Assembly: GCF_007096635.1 (NCBI RefSeq)
Contig: NZ_VKAA01000015.1
Location: 1 to 64,000, forward strand
DNA length: 64,000 nt
Source: Mycolicibacterium sp. 018/SC-01/001
Lineage (GTDB): Bacteria; Actinomycetota; Actinomycetes; Mycobacteriales; Mycobacteriaceae
Direction of reading: 5' to 3'
In this document: positions 24,763-33,165 of the stretch, one piece after another
Numbering within the stretch: the first letter of the stretch is position 1
Layout: every line of letters starts with the position of its first letter
Position numbers and translations under genes: made by a program
Notes under the pieces: model-generated
Told to the model about the DNA's origin: nothing
Seen by the model: only the letters and a program-made list of their open reading frames with translations
The model's database searches: none

Positions 24763-27228
24763 TCATCCGCGGATCCGGTCGCCGGCAGGGTCGTAGAGCG
24801 GCCGCAGGGAGACCGAGATCGGGTAGCGGCGGGCACCGACGCTGATCTGGTAGTCCCCGGCGCGCACCCAGTCGGCGTCGACGACCGACCCGTCGGCCGC
24901 GCGCAGGTAGGCCAAACCGACGCACGCGCCCGTGGTCTCCCCCCAGGCGGCCGAAGTGGCCTGCCCGGCGACGACGCCGTCGCGCAGGATCAGCTCTCCG
25001 CCCCAGAGCATCGGTTCGGCCGACTCGACCCGGAACCCGGCCAGCTTGCGCGTCGGCCCACGCCGGCGTGCCTCCTCCACCGCCTCGCGACCCAGGAACG
25101 CGATGTCGGTGCCGAGCTTGCACGCGAACAGCAACCCGGCCTCCACCGGGCTCTCGCTGGGTGAGAGCTCCCGGCCGAAGGCGCGGTACCCCTTCTCCAG
25201 ACGCAGTGATTCGATCGCGTAGTAGCCACCGCGCGCGACGCCGACGCTCGCGCCCGCGCGCATCAGGTCCTCGTAGACGCCGACGGCGAATTCGGTCGGC
25301 ACGTACAGCTCCCAGCCGAGTTCGCCGACGTAGGTGATGCGGGTCGCGCGCACCGTTGCATAGCCCAGCGACAGCAGACGGCTGGTGCCGAACGGGAACG
25401 CGGCGTCGGACAGATCGGCGTCGGTGAGCTGCGCCAGCAACTCGCGCGAGTGTGGACCCATGACACCGAAGACGGCGTAGGCCGACGTGACGTCGACGAT
25501 GTGCGCGTCCCGTGCCGACTCGGGCAGGTTCCTGCGCACGTGGTCCTTGTCCCTCTCGGTGCTGGCCGCACCGCTGACGACGAGGAACTCCTGTGCGCCG
25601 GTGCGGGTCACCGTGACATCGGCTTCGTAGGTGCCGCGCGCGTTGAGCATGCCGGTGTAGACGGCGCGGCCGACCGGTACACCGATGTCGGCGGTGCACA
25701 GCCACTGCAGCGCGGCCTCGGCATCGCGGCCGACGACGAGGTACTTGGAGAACGACGTCTGGTCGAACACCGTCACCGCGGTCCGGGTGCTGCGCTGCTC
25801 GGCCGCCGACCACGGCAGCCAGTTCGGTGTGTCCCAGGTGTAGTCGATCAGCGGCTCGTGCCCCGGTGGGGCGAAGAAGTTCGCCCGTTCCCACCCCAAC
25901 TTGCTGCCGAAGTTCGCGCCGTCGGCCTGCAGCAGATGGTGCACCGGGGACCGGCGGAACGGCCGGGCCGTGGTCATCTCCCGGTTCGGCCAGGGGATTT
26001 CGTAGTGGATGCCCAGCACCTCGGCGACGCGGTCGTGCAGCCAGCGGTTGTTGCCGTTGAACGCGGCGAACCGGCGGATGTCGACACCGGTCAGATCCGT
26101 GGTCGGCGCGCCTTCGACGATCCACTCCGCCAGCGCGCGACCGGCGCCGCCCGCGGTCGCGATGCCGACGGAGTTGAAGCCCGCAGCGACGAAGAAGTTG
26201 CGGCACTGCGGCGCCTCGCCCAGGACGAACTGGTTGTCGGGGGTGAAGCTCTCCGGGCCGTTGTAGAACTTCTTGATGCCGGTGGTCTCGAGTGCCGGGA
26301 TGCGCAGCAGTGCACTGTTCATCAGGATCTCGAAGTGCTCCCAATCCTCGTCGAGCAACTGGAATTCGAACGGGTACGGGATGGCATCGGGCGACACCCA
26401 GGGCTTGGCCTCGGGTTCGAACCCGCCGATGACCAGGCCCCCGACCTCCTCCTTGAAGTAGGTGTAGCCGTCGGGGTCACGCAGGATCGGCAGGTCCGGA
26501 TGCACACCCTCGATGGCCTCGGAGACGACGTAGAAGTGCTCGGCGGAGTGCAGCGGCACGTTGGCACCGACCATCGCCCCCACCTGCTTGGCCCATTGCC
26601 CGGCGCAGTTGACGACGATCTGGGCTTCGATGTCACCCGCATCCGTGCGGACTCCCGTCACCGCGCCGTCGCCGGTCAGCACGTCGAGTACCCGGGTCTT
26701 CTCGACGATCCGGGCGCCCCGCATCCGCGCCCCTTTGGCCAGAGCGAACGTCAGGTCGGTGGGATTGGCTTTTCCGTCGGCGGGCAGCCAGATCGCGCCG
26801 ACCAGATCGTCGGTGCGCATGACCGGGTAGTGATCGGCCGCCTCGGCGGGAGTCAGGAGTTCGCAGTCCAGATCGAACGCCGCCGCGTTGGCCGCCGTGC
26901 GCCGCAGCTGCTCCATCCGGTCCTCGGTGCGTGCGACCGTCACACCGCCACACTGCTTGTAGCCGGCCGAGAGTCCGGTCTCGGCCTCCAGCTCGGAGTA
27001 CAGCGCCGTGGAATACTGCACGAGCCGCGTCATGCCTTCGGACGCGCGCAGCTGACCCACCAAACCCGCTGCGTGCCACGTGGTTCCACTGGAGAGTTGG
27101 CCTTGTTCGATCAGCACCACGTCGGTGACACCGAGGCGCGTCAGATGGTAGGCGACGCTGGTGCCGATCACTCCCCCACCGACGATCACGGCGTGCGCGC
27201 GCGGGGGCAGGGATTTCGCGGAGGTCAT
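24763..27228 (-). CDS. FAD-dependent dimethylglycine/sarcosine dehydrogenase-like enzyme with GcvT domain
   Basis: An 821-residue two-part enzyme for oxidative demethylation of N-methylated glycines or related amines. The N-terminal FAD oxidase domain (about 1-385) has VIVGGGVIGTSVAYHL near residue 14, then SSGTTWHAAG, the usual flavin-attachment/binding region, and GFNSVGIATAGGAGRALAEW. A middle FAO_M segment follows (about 390-440). The C-terminal tetrahydrofolate-binding GcvT domains (about 445-810) carry DQTSFSKYLV, YTGMLNARGTYEADVTV and GELGWELYVP. Product would be methylene-THF. It starts 1 bp after the kinase gene. The exact substrate cannot be read from sequence. Confidence 0.85.
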   Translation of the reverse strand: MTSAKSLPPRAHAVIVGGGVIGTSVAYHLTRLGVTDVVLIEQGQLSSGTTWHAAGLVGQLRASEGMTRLVQYSTALYSELEAETGLSAGYKQCGGVTVARTEDRMEQLRRTAANAAAFDLDCELLTPAEAADHYPVMRTDDLVGAIWLPADGKANPTDLTFALAKGARMRGARIVEKTRVLDVLTGDGAVTGVRTDAGDIEAQIVVNCAGQWAKQVGAMVGANVPLHSAEHFYVVSEAIEGVHPDLPILRDPDGYTYFKEEVGGLVIGGFEPEAKPWVSPDAIPYPFEFQLLDEDWEHFEILMNSALLRIPALETTGIKKFYNGPESFTPDNQFVLGEAPQCRNFFVAAGFNSVGIATAGGAGRALAEWIVEGAPTTDLTGVDIRRFAAFNGNNRWLHDRVAEVLGIHYEIPWPNREMTTARPFRRSPVHHLLQADGANFGSKLGWERANFFAPPGHEPLIDYTWDTPNWLPWSAAEQRSTRTAVTVFDQTSFSKYLVVGRDAEAALQWLCTADIGVPVGRAVYTGMLNARGTYEADVTVTRTGAQEFLVVSGAASTERDKDHVRRNLPESARDAHIVDVTSAYAVFGVMGPHSRELLAQLTDADLSDAAFPFGTSRLLSLGYATVRATRITYVGELGWELYVPTEFAVGVYEDLMRAGASVGVARGGYYAIESLRLEKGYRAFGRELSPSESPVEAGLLFACKLGTDIAFLGREAVEEARRRGPTRKLAGFRVESAEPMLWGGELILRDGVVAGQATSAAWGETTGACVGLAYLRAADGSVVDADWVRAGDYQISVGARRYPISVSLRPLYDPAGDRIRG

Positions 27229-27229
27229 G

Positions 27230-28162
27230 TCATCCTCGTCGGTCGTCGGTTGCTACCTGGTCGAGCAGCCGGTGATAGCCAGGACTTCGGAACTCTGCGA
27301 CGGCCGCCTCGTAGCGCTCCATCGCCCAATCCCAGAAGTCGAATTCTATTGCGCTGGAACCATGTTGGATGCAACCCCACAGCGTCCACCCGTACTTGGC
27401 GACGATGCCCTGCAGGTGGGCCCGCGCCGTCATGGCCGGCCGCGGACGACCGTGGTAAGCGGTGACGAGCTCGTCGAGCTGGTCGAGGGACAGACCGCAC
27501 TCACTCCAGACGTTGCCCAGTTCGAAGCACGGATCGTTGTTGCCCGAGTACTCGTAGTCGATCAGATGGATGCGGTCACCGTTGTCGATGAAGTTGCCCG
27601 CCAGCAGGTCGTTGTTGCACGGCACCAGATCCTCCTCGGTGCCGGCGAGTACGTGCCGCGCGGCGGAGAAGGCTTCGGCGTGGTCGTGGTAGTCGGCGGG
27701 GATGGCGAACCCGTGCCGGCGGGTGGTTGCCAGGTAGGCCGGCTGACGCTCGAACATGTCGAACCGGTTGACGAACCGGGGCCCCGCGTGCAGCGTGCGG
27801 ACCGCGTGCGCGGCACGGGCGATGACTCCGGGCTCCTGGAAGTCGTCGTTGCACAGTGTTTTTCCGTCGAGGTATCCCAGCAGGAGCACGCCGAGGTCCG
27901 GCCGGTAGTCGAGTACCGGTGCCCCCACCCCTGCCCGGTGTGCCGCCACGCTGTTGGCATGCTCGCAGTCGCGGTCGATCTGCAGCAGATTGCGGCTGGT
28001 GTCCACACAGCGAGCCACGTACACCGCGTCGGCCGTGGTGATCTTGACGTTGCGGTTGGTCAGGCCACCCGAGAGGTCTTCGAGCGTCCGCGTCCGCCCG
28101 GCCAGCACCGGGAGCTGATCGAGCAGCTCGTCCAGGCGTTCGTCGGACAGCGGTGACGACAT
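27230..28162 (-). CDS. Choline/ethanolamine-kinase-like phosphotransferase
   Basis: A 310-residue member of the APH/choline kinase fold. The start is ATG 28162; the frame continues to a TTG. ATP-site text LSGGLTNRNVKI is near residue 32. The catalytic loop is CNNDLLAGNFID, with Asn in place of the usual His before Asn-Asp. The metal motif is HLIDYEYSGNNDPCFELGNV, typical of choline/ethanolamine kinases. Linked to a methylglycine-dehydrogenase-like gene, so a choline- or ethanolamine-related substrate is reasonable. It lies about 38 bp after the GntR gene with a GTCTAGAC site in the gap. Confidence 0.8.
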   Translation of the reverse strand: MSSPLSDERLDELLDQLPVLAGRTRTLEDLSGGLTNRNVKITTADAVYVARCVDTSRNLLQIDRDCEHANSVAAHRAGVGAPVLDYRPDLGVLLLGYLDGKTLCNDDFQEPGVIARAAHAVRTLHAGPRFVNRFDMFERQPAYLATTRRHGFAIPADYHDHAEAFSAARHVLAGTEEDLVPCNNDLLAGNFIDNGDRIHLIDYEYSGNNDPCFELGNVWSECGLSLDQLDELVTAYHGRPRPAMTARAHLQGIVAKYGWTLWGCIQHGSSAIEFDFWDWAMERYEAAVAEFRSPGYHRLLDQVATDDRRG

Positions 28163-28192
28163 CGGTTCACTGTACGAGGTGAGCAATCAAAG

Positions 28193-28200
28193 GTCTAGAC
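28193..28200. promoter_or_regulatory. GTCTAGAC palindrome, HutC/DasR-type operator candidate
   Basis: GTCTAGAC at 28193-28200, flanked by AAG and TTAA, is the core of the TGGTCTAGACCA consensus known for HutC/DasR-type GntR regulators. It lies between the GntR-UTRA gene, whose stop begins at 28203, and the kinase-dehydrogenase pair. The adjacent regulator belongs to exactly that subfamily, which strengthens the call. Confidence 0.6.
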
Positions 28201-28983
28201 TTAAACGCTGTCGACACGGGACCGCACCCGGATCGTGGTTCGATCCGACCGGTGGTAGTCGCGGGAGTACTCCACGGCAATACCGTTGTCCGCAAAGGCT
28301 GTTCGCACGATCAGCAGAAGCGGGCTGGCCGGGGCGACGCCGAGGATGCGGGCATGCTCCGGGGTGGCCGACGTGGCCTCGATCTGTTCGTCGGCCGACG
28401 TGGGCCCGTGGCCGTACCGGCGCATCAGCGCATAGAGCGAACCGTCGAGGTCACCCGTCGGTATGTCCGGAAAGACCGCGGCGGGCAGGTAGGCCTCCTC
28501 GTAGACGATCGGCTCACCGTTGGCCGTGCGGGCACGCAGGATCTGGTGGACCTGATCGGAGCGGCGCAGTCCCAGCGCCCGGCACACGTCGGGTTGGGGC
28601 GGACCCGTGTGGACGCCGAGCACCTGGGCACCCGGTTCGACCTCGATACGGCGCATCTGTTCGGTGAAGCCCGGCAGGCTCGCATGGTCGAACTCGATGC
28701 GCGGCGTCGTCACGAAGTTGCCGCCGAACCGGCCGCGGCGGCGATCGATCAGCCCCTTGCTCTCCACCGCACCGAGCGCCTGGCGCAACGTCATCCGGCT
28801 GCACCCCAGCGCGGTCGCGATCTCCACCTCGGGTGGCAGCTTGTCCCCCGGCATCAGCCGCCCCGACACGATGAGGCCCTGCAACCACGCCGCGATGCGC
28901 GCGTGCACCGGCCCGTCGGCCTTTCCGCCGAGCCCCGGACCCGGCGCCAGCGGCGGCTCGTCGATGCTGAGGACCCGAGTCAC
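28201..28983 (-). CDS. GntR-family regulator, HutC/UTRA type
   Basis: A 260-residue repressor-type regulator. The N-terminal winged helix (about 27-90) reads VHARIAAWLQGLIVSGRLMPGDKLPPE and TALGCSRMTLRQALGAVESKGLI. The UTRA ligand-binding domain (about 105-250) has LGLRRSDQVHQILRARTANGEPIVYEEAYLP and ends YHRSDRTTIRVRSRV. Start GTG 28983 overlaps the ArsR stop (GTGA); the frame is open further upstream but that part overlaps the ArsR gene. It probably controls the kinase and dehydrogenase genes through the GTCTAGAC site next to its stop. Confidence 0.9.
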   Translation of the reverse strand: MTRVLSIDEPPLAPGPGLGGKADGPVHARIAAWLQGLIVSGRLMPGDKLPPEVEIATALGCSRMTLRQALGAVESKGLIDRRRGRFGGNFVTTPRIEFDHASLPGFTEQMRRIEVEPGAQVLGVHTGPPQPDVCRALGLRRSDQVHQILRARTANGEPIVYEEAYLPAAVFPDIPTGDLDGSLYALMRRYGHGPTSADEQIEATSATPEHARILGVAPASPLLLIVRTAFADNGIAVEYSRDYHRSDRTTIRVRSRVDSV

Positions 28984-29300
28984 CCGTGCCGTGCCCCGAT
29001 CCAGTGCAGCAGATCGTGAACCGTCTCGTCGTCGAGCCGGTAGCGCACCGACCTCCCGACCCGCTCGTTGCTCACCCACCCCTGCTGGCGCAGCACCCGC
29101 AACGCCTGCGACACCGCGTTCTCGGAGCGTCCGAGCGCAGCCGCCAGGTCGCTGACGACGATTCCCGGTGACCGATGCAGGCACAGCAGGATCTCGAGTC
29201 GGTGCGGATCGGACACCAGGTCGAAGCGTTGCGCCCAGCCCGACGTGTCGACCTCGGCCAATGCCGACGACGCGCGTTCGACGAGTTCGGCATCCTCCAC
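28980..29300 (-). CDS. ArsR-family transcriptional regulator
   Basis: A 106-residue winged-helix protein of the ArsR/SmtB type. The core reads VSDPHRLEILLCLHRSPGIVVSDLAAALG and SENAVSQALRVLRQQGWVSNERVGRSVRYRL. The last helix, DDETVHDLLHWIGARHG, has Asp and His residues in the region used as the alpha5 metal site by some sensors, but the pattern is incomplete. No ANCVCD-like Cys motif is present. It is coupled to the GntR gene. It is a candidate cobalt/nickel sensor for the dyads around cbiMQO, without direct evidence. Confidence 0.85.
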   Translation of the reverse strand: MEDAELVERASSALAEVDTSGWAQRFDLVSDPHRLEILLCLHRSPGIVVSDLAAALGRSENAVSQALRVLRQQGWVSNERVGRSVRYRLDDETVHDLLHWIGARHG

Positions 29301-29349
29301 ACGTGCAATCTAGCGTCCGCGAGACGGCGAGTGGCCGACATCGACGCCC

Positions 29350-30210
29350 TCAGCGCTTCGTCGCGGTGACGAGCAGGTACTCGGCGTCATAGGAGGTACG
29401 CCCCGTGTCGTCGCTGCGATTCCACGCGGTCAGGAACTCCAGGAACTCGCGATCGAGCGCATCCACCCGGTCCGGTTGCTCGCCGACGAAGCGATATGCC
29501 GCGATGGTCGGACCGTAATTGCGCTTCCAGTACTCCCGGAACTCCAACGGGGTCGCGCAGTGATCCATGCACACGCTGCGCCGCCGCATCGACAGGTCGC
29601 GTACCCGGTCGCCGAACAGGGTGCGAACGTGGTCTTCGCTGCCCCACAGCGGGGGCGGGCTGGCGCCGGGCGGCGGCGGAGCCGCATACGGCTTCATGGT
29701 TGCGAACAGCTGCCCGATGAAACCGTCGGGCGTCCAGTTGATCATCCCGATCCTGCCGCCGGGCCGTACCACGCGAACCAGTTCGTCGGCTGTCGCCTGA
29801 TGGTTCGGCGCGAACATCGCTCCGACACAGGACATCACGATGTCGAAGCTGTCATCGTCGAATGGGAGCGCCTCGGCATCAGCCTCCACCCACTCGAGTG
29901 TGACGCCGCGGTCACCGGCCATGCGGCGGCCCTCCTCGAAGAGCTCGGGGGTGAGATCGCTGGCGGTGACCATCGCACCTGCGGCCGCGGCGGGAATCGC
30001 GGCGTTGCCCGAGCCGGCCGCGACGTCGAGCACCCGGTCGCCGGCGGCCACGCCGCAGGCCGCGACGAGCTCGGGACCCAGCGACGGGATGATCTCCGCG
30101 GCCACGGCGGGATAGTCACCGGAGGCCCACAGCGCGCGGTGTCGGGCCTTCAGTGCCCGATCGTCCGCCGCCCGATCGTCTGCCGCCCGATCTTCTGTAT
30201 CGCTGACCAT
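29350..30210 (-). CDS. Class I SAM-dependent methyltransferase
   Basis: A 286-residue methyltransferase of the UbiE/MenG-like type. Start ATG 30210 behind GGAGGTGG. Motif I is DRVLDVAAGSGNAAIPAAAAGA near residue 62. The acidic partner of the adenosine is in VEADAEALPFDDDSFDIV. A post-motif VRPGGRIGMINWTPDGFIG follows. The N-terminus has a DRAADDRAADDRA segment produced by a 15-bp tandem repeat. Substrate unknown. It stands alone between the ArsR and GntR-FCD genes. Confidence 0.85.
   Translation of the reverse strand: MVSDTEDRAADDRAADDRALKARHRALWASGDYPAVAAEIIPSLGPELVAACGVAAGDRVLDVAAGSGNAAIPAAAAGAMVTASDLTPELFEEGRRMAGDRGVTLEWVEADAEALPFDDDSFDIVMSCVGAMFAPNHQATADELVRVVRPGGRIGMINWTPDGFIGQLFATMKPYAAPPPPGASPPPLWGSEDHVRTLFGDRVRDLSMRRRSVCMDHCATPLEFREYWKRNYGPTIAAYRFVGEQPDRVDALDREFLEFLTAWNRSDDTGRTSYDAEYLLVTATKR
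30155..30199. repeat. 15-bp tandem repeat in the methyltransferase N-terminus
   Basis: Three successive 15-bp units, starting at 30155, 30170 and 30185, each beginning GCCCGATC. They encode the repeated Ala-Ala-Asp-Asp-Arg text near the start of the methyltransferase. The units are in frame, so copy number could change without breaking the gene. Confidence 0.8.
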
Positions 30211-30280
30211 GAGCGCCACCTCCGTCGATCGATGGTCGCACCCGGCGCCCTGACCGACGGAGGTTTTCGCGCTCCTGGGC

Positions 30281-31003
30281 TCAGTCCAGGAAGCCGTGCA
30301 GCAGGGCCGCCGAACCCCACACGTGGGCCGCCATCGTCTGCGCGGCGGTGTCGACGTCGCCGGAAAGGATCGCCGCGACGATGGCCTCGTGCTGCTCGTC
30401 GGAGTGGGCGATGTTGCGCGCCAACAGCGGGATGCAGTCCAGCAGTTCGTTGAGGCGCATCCTGTTCTGCGCCACCAGCGGCACCAGCGAGGGCACTCCG
30501 GCCGCTTCGGCGATCGCCAGGTGCAGGCGGGAGTCCAGGCGTCGATAGTCGGCAGGATCGGCGCCCCGCACGTCGATCAGCCTGCTGCGCAACGCTTCCT
30601 GCTCGGCGGCGCCGAGCGTGCGCTCGGCGGCCATGCGTGCTGCACCGACTTCCAGGATCTCGCGAAGCCGCAGCGCGTCATCGATGTCGGCGCGGCGCAG
30701 CTCGACGTCGTCGGTGCGCGGCGCGGGCAACTCGTCGGCGAGGAACGTGCCGCCGTAGCGACCCCGACGCGACACCAGGTACCCGGCGTCGGCCAGCGAT
30801 TTGATCGCTTCCCGCACGGTGTCGCGGCTCACGCCGAGCCGGGCGGCGAGCTCCCGTTCCGGCGGCAGGGCCTGCCCCGGCGCGAGCACTCCGAGCCTGA
30901 TCGTCTGCAGCAGCCGCTCCACCGTGTTCTCGAACGCATTCAGCGGTCGCACCGGGCGCAGCAGCGCTGCGCCCGGGTCGGAATCCTGCGCGTCCGCCGT
31001 CAT
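30281..31003 (-). CDS. GntR-family regulator, FadR/FCD type
   Basis: A 240-residue regulator. The winged helix (about 25-90) reads LLQTIRLGVLAPGQALPPERELAARLGVSRDTVREAIKSL in two stretches, and the FCD domain follows (about 105-230). The metal-binding pattern of FCD proteins is suggested by D..LRLREILE, HLAIAEAAG and NIAHSDEQHEAIVAAI. It sits 18 bp after the SDR gene at the end of the glnA4-GATase-ALDH-SDR run, so it is likely the operon's own regulator. The CAATAG-N4-CTATTG palindrome upstream of glnA4 is a plausible target. Confidence 0.9.
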   Translation of the reverse strand: MTADAQDSDPGAALLRPVRPLNAFENTVERLLQTIRLGVLAPGQALPPERELAARLGVSRDTVREAIKSLADAGYLVSRRGRYGGTFLADELPAPRTDDVELRRADIDDALRLREILEVGAARMAAERTLGAAEQEALRSRLIDVRGADPADYRRLDSRLHLAIAEAAGVPSLVPLVAQNRMRLNELLDCIPLLARNIAHSDEQHEAIVAAILSGDVDTAAQTMAAHVWGSAALLHGFLD

Positions 31004-31021
31004 CGCGTCCCTACACCGGAG

Positions 31022-31795
31022 TCACAGCGGTGTGACGTAGTGGCCGCTGATGCCCCCGTCGACGAGGAAGGACGATGCGGTGATGAACGAGGCGTCGTCA
31101 CTGGCCAGGAACGCCACCGCCGCAGCCAGTTCCTCGGGTTCGGCGAACCTGCCGACCGGGACGTGCACCAGACGGCGCGCCGCGCGCTCGGGGTCCTTGG
31201 CGAACAGTTCCTGCAGCAGCGGGGTGTTCACCGGACCCGGGCACAGCGCGTTGACGCGGATGCCCTGCCGGGCGTACTGCACGCCGAGTTCGCGCGACAT
31301 CGCCAGCACCCCGCCCTTGGACGCGGTGTAGGAGATCTGCGAGGTCGCCGATCCCATGACCGCGACGAACGACGCGGTGTTGACGATCGACCCCTTCTGC
31401 GCAGGAACCATGTGGCGCAGAGCGGCTTTGCAGCAGAAGAACACCGACTTGAGGTTGATGTCCTGCACCCGCTGCCACGCGTCGATACCGGTGTTCTCGA
31501 TCAGGTCGTCCTCGGGAGGGCTGATCCCGGCGTTGTTGAACGCGATGTCCACTCCGCCGTGAACCTCGAACGCCGTGTCGAAGAGCTTGTCGACTGCCAC
31601 CTGATCCGACACATCGACCTGCACGAAGGTCACGTTCATGTCATTGGCGACGCTGCGGCCGGTGGCCTCGTCGAGATCGCCGATGACGACGATGGCGCCC
31701 TCGGCCTGCATGCGTTTGGCCGTTGCCAGACCGATGCCGCTGGCACCGCCGGTGATGACGGCGACCTTGCCCGCCAGACGCTGGGTCAGATCCAT
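31022..31795 (-). CDS. Short-chain dehydrogenase/reductase (glnA4 operon)
   Basis: A 257-residue classical SDR, positional match of Rv2857c. NAD(P)-binding TGGASGIGLATAKR is near residue 16, the acidic GDLDEATG after beta2 favours NAD(H). The NNAGIS motif and catalytic YTASKGG (Tyr-x-x-x-Lys) follow, with the upstream Ser in TASFVAVMGSAT. C-terminal FLVDGGISGHYV is standard. Its ATG overlaps the ALDH stop (TGATG). Probably oxidises an alcohol or hydroxyl intermediate in amine catabolism. Confidence 0.9.
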   Translation of the reverse strand: MDLTQRLAGKVAVITGGASGIGLATAKRMQAEGAIVVIGDLDEATGRSVANDMNVTFVQVDVSDQVAVDKLFDTAFEVHGGVDIAFNNAGISPPEDDLIENTGIDAWQRVQDINLKSVFFCCKAALRHMVPAQKGSIVNTASFVAVMGSATSQISYTASKGGVLAMSRELGVQYARQGIRVNALCPGPVNTPLLQELFAKDPERAARRLVHVPVGRFAEPEELAAAVAFLASDDASFITASSFLVDGGISGHYVTPL

Positions 31796-33165
31796 CAGTT
31801 TCCTTCCTGAACAGCGATGAAGACGTTCTTGGTTTCGGTGAACGACAGCGGGGCGTCCGGGCCGAGCTCACGGCCGAGTCCGGACTGCTTGAAGCCGCCG
31901 AACGGGGTGCTGTAGCGCACCGACGAGTGCGAGTTGACCGACAGATTGCCCGATTCGACTGCGCGGGAGACGCGGAGCGCCCGCGACAGGTTGTCGGTCC
32001 AGATCGAACCCGACAGACCGTAGGGGGTGTCATTGGCGAGGCTGATCGCGTCGGCCTCGTCGTCGAACGGCAGGACGGTGACGACGGGGCCGAAGATCTC
32101 CTCGGTGACCGTGCGGTCGTCCGGCGCCGGCGTGAGAACCGTGGGCGGGAACCAGTATCCCGGGCCCGACGGCGCGTCACCACGGAACGCGACAGGCGCG
32201 TCGTCGGGAACATAGCCGGCCACCGACTCCCAGTGCTTCTTGGACACCAACGGTCCCATCTCAGTGCTCTCGGCCCGCGGATCACCGACCACGACACCCT
32301 TGACGGCCGGCTCGAGGAGCTCCATGAAACGGTCGAACACACTGCGCTGCACCAGGATTCGGCTACGAGCGCAGCAGTCCTGGCCGGAGTTGTCGAAGAC
32401 GCCGTAGGGCGCGGTCGCGGCCGCCCGCTCCAGGTCGCAGTCGTCGAACACGATGTTGGCGCTCTTTCCGCCCAGCTCCAGCGTCACCCGCTTGACCTGG
32501 CGCGCCGCGCCGGCCATGACCCGCGTGCCGACCTCGGTGGAACCCGTGAACACGATCTTGCGCACGTCGGGATGGCTGACGAAGCGTTCGCCGACGACCG
32601 AGCCGCGACCGGGCAGTACCTGGAACAGATCGGCGGGCAGGCCCGCCTCGACGGCGAGTTCACCGAGCCGCATCGTCGTCAACGGGGTCCACTCGGCGGG
32701 CTTGACCAGCACCGCGTTGCCGGCTGCGAGCGCGGGTGCGAAACCCCACGACGCGATCGTCATCGGGAAGTTCCACGGCGTGATCACGCCGACCACGCCC
32801 AGCGGCTCGTTGAACGTCACGTCCACGCCGCCGGCGACGGGAATCTGCTTGCCGGACATGCGTTCCGGGCTCGCCGAGTAGAACTGCAGCACGTCACGGA
32901 CGTGGCCGGCCTCCCAGCGGGCATTGCCGATGGGATGGCCGGAGTTGGTGACCTCCAGCTGCGCCAACTCCTCGACGTGGTCGTCGACGGTGGCGGCGAA
33001 TGCGCGCAGGGCCGCTGCACGCTCCGCCGGCGCCAGCTTCGCCCAGGCGCGCTGGGCGACCCGCGCCCGGTCCACCGCGTCGTCGACGCCGGCCTCGTCG
33101 ACGTGCTCGACGGTCTGCACCACCTCCTCGGTGGCGGGATTGATCACGTCACAGATCTGGGTCAT
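31795..33165 (-). CDS. Aldehyde dehydrogenase of the glnA4 operon (AldC/PuuC-like)
   Basis: A 456-residue NAD(P)-dependent aldehyde dehydrogenase, positional match of Rv2858c (aldC). Start ATG 33165 overlaps the GATase stop (ATGA); the longer open frame is not needed. The catalytic Cys is in FDNSGQDCCARSRI, the general-base Glu in VTLELGGKSANIVFDD, and the cofactor loop in FTGSTEVGTRVM. The oxyanion Asn is in ITPWNFPM. In the glutamylated-amine route it would oxidise gamma-glutamyl aldehydes. Confidence 0.9.
   Translation of the reverse strand: MTQICDVINPATEEVVQTVEHVDEAGVDDAVDRARVAQRAWAKLAPAERAAALRAFAATVDDHVEELAQLEVTNSGHPIGNARWEAGHVRDVLQFYSASPERMSGKQIPVAGGVDVTFNEPLGVVGVITPWNFPMTIASWGFAPALAAGNAVLVKPAEWTPLTTMRLGELAVEAGLPADLFQVLPGRGSVVGERFVSHPDVRKIVFTGSTEVGTRVMAGAARQVKRVTLELGGKSANIVFDDCDLERAAATAPYGVFDNSGQDCCARSRILVQRSVFDRFMELLEPAVKGVVVGDPRAESTEMGPLVSKKHWESVAGYVPDDAPVAFRGDAPSGPGYWFPPTVLTPAPDDRTVTEEIFGPVVTVLPFDDEADAISLANDTPYGLSGSIWTDNLSRALRVSRAVESGNLSVNSHSSVRYSTPFGGFKQSGLGRELGPDAPLSFTETKNVFIAVQEGN

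Noticed and set aside
22072..24763. Cobalamin riboswitch before cbiM or cobO
   Set aside because: No B12-box-like sequence was recognised in the gaps upstream of cbiM, cobO or cobB; the cbiM gap shows a protein-type dyad instead.
25450..27465. 671-codon open frame on the plus strand
   Set aside because: It is antisense to the dehydrogenase-kinase genes; its His/Gly/Arg-rich text matches a shadow of GC-rich coding on the other strand.
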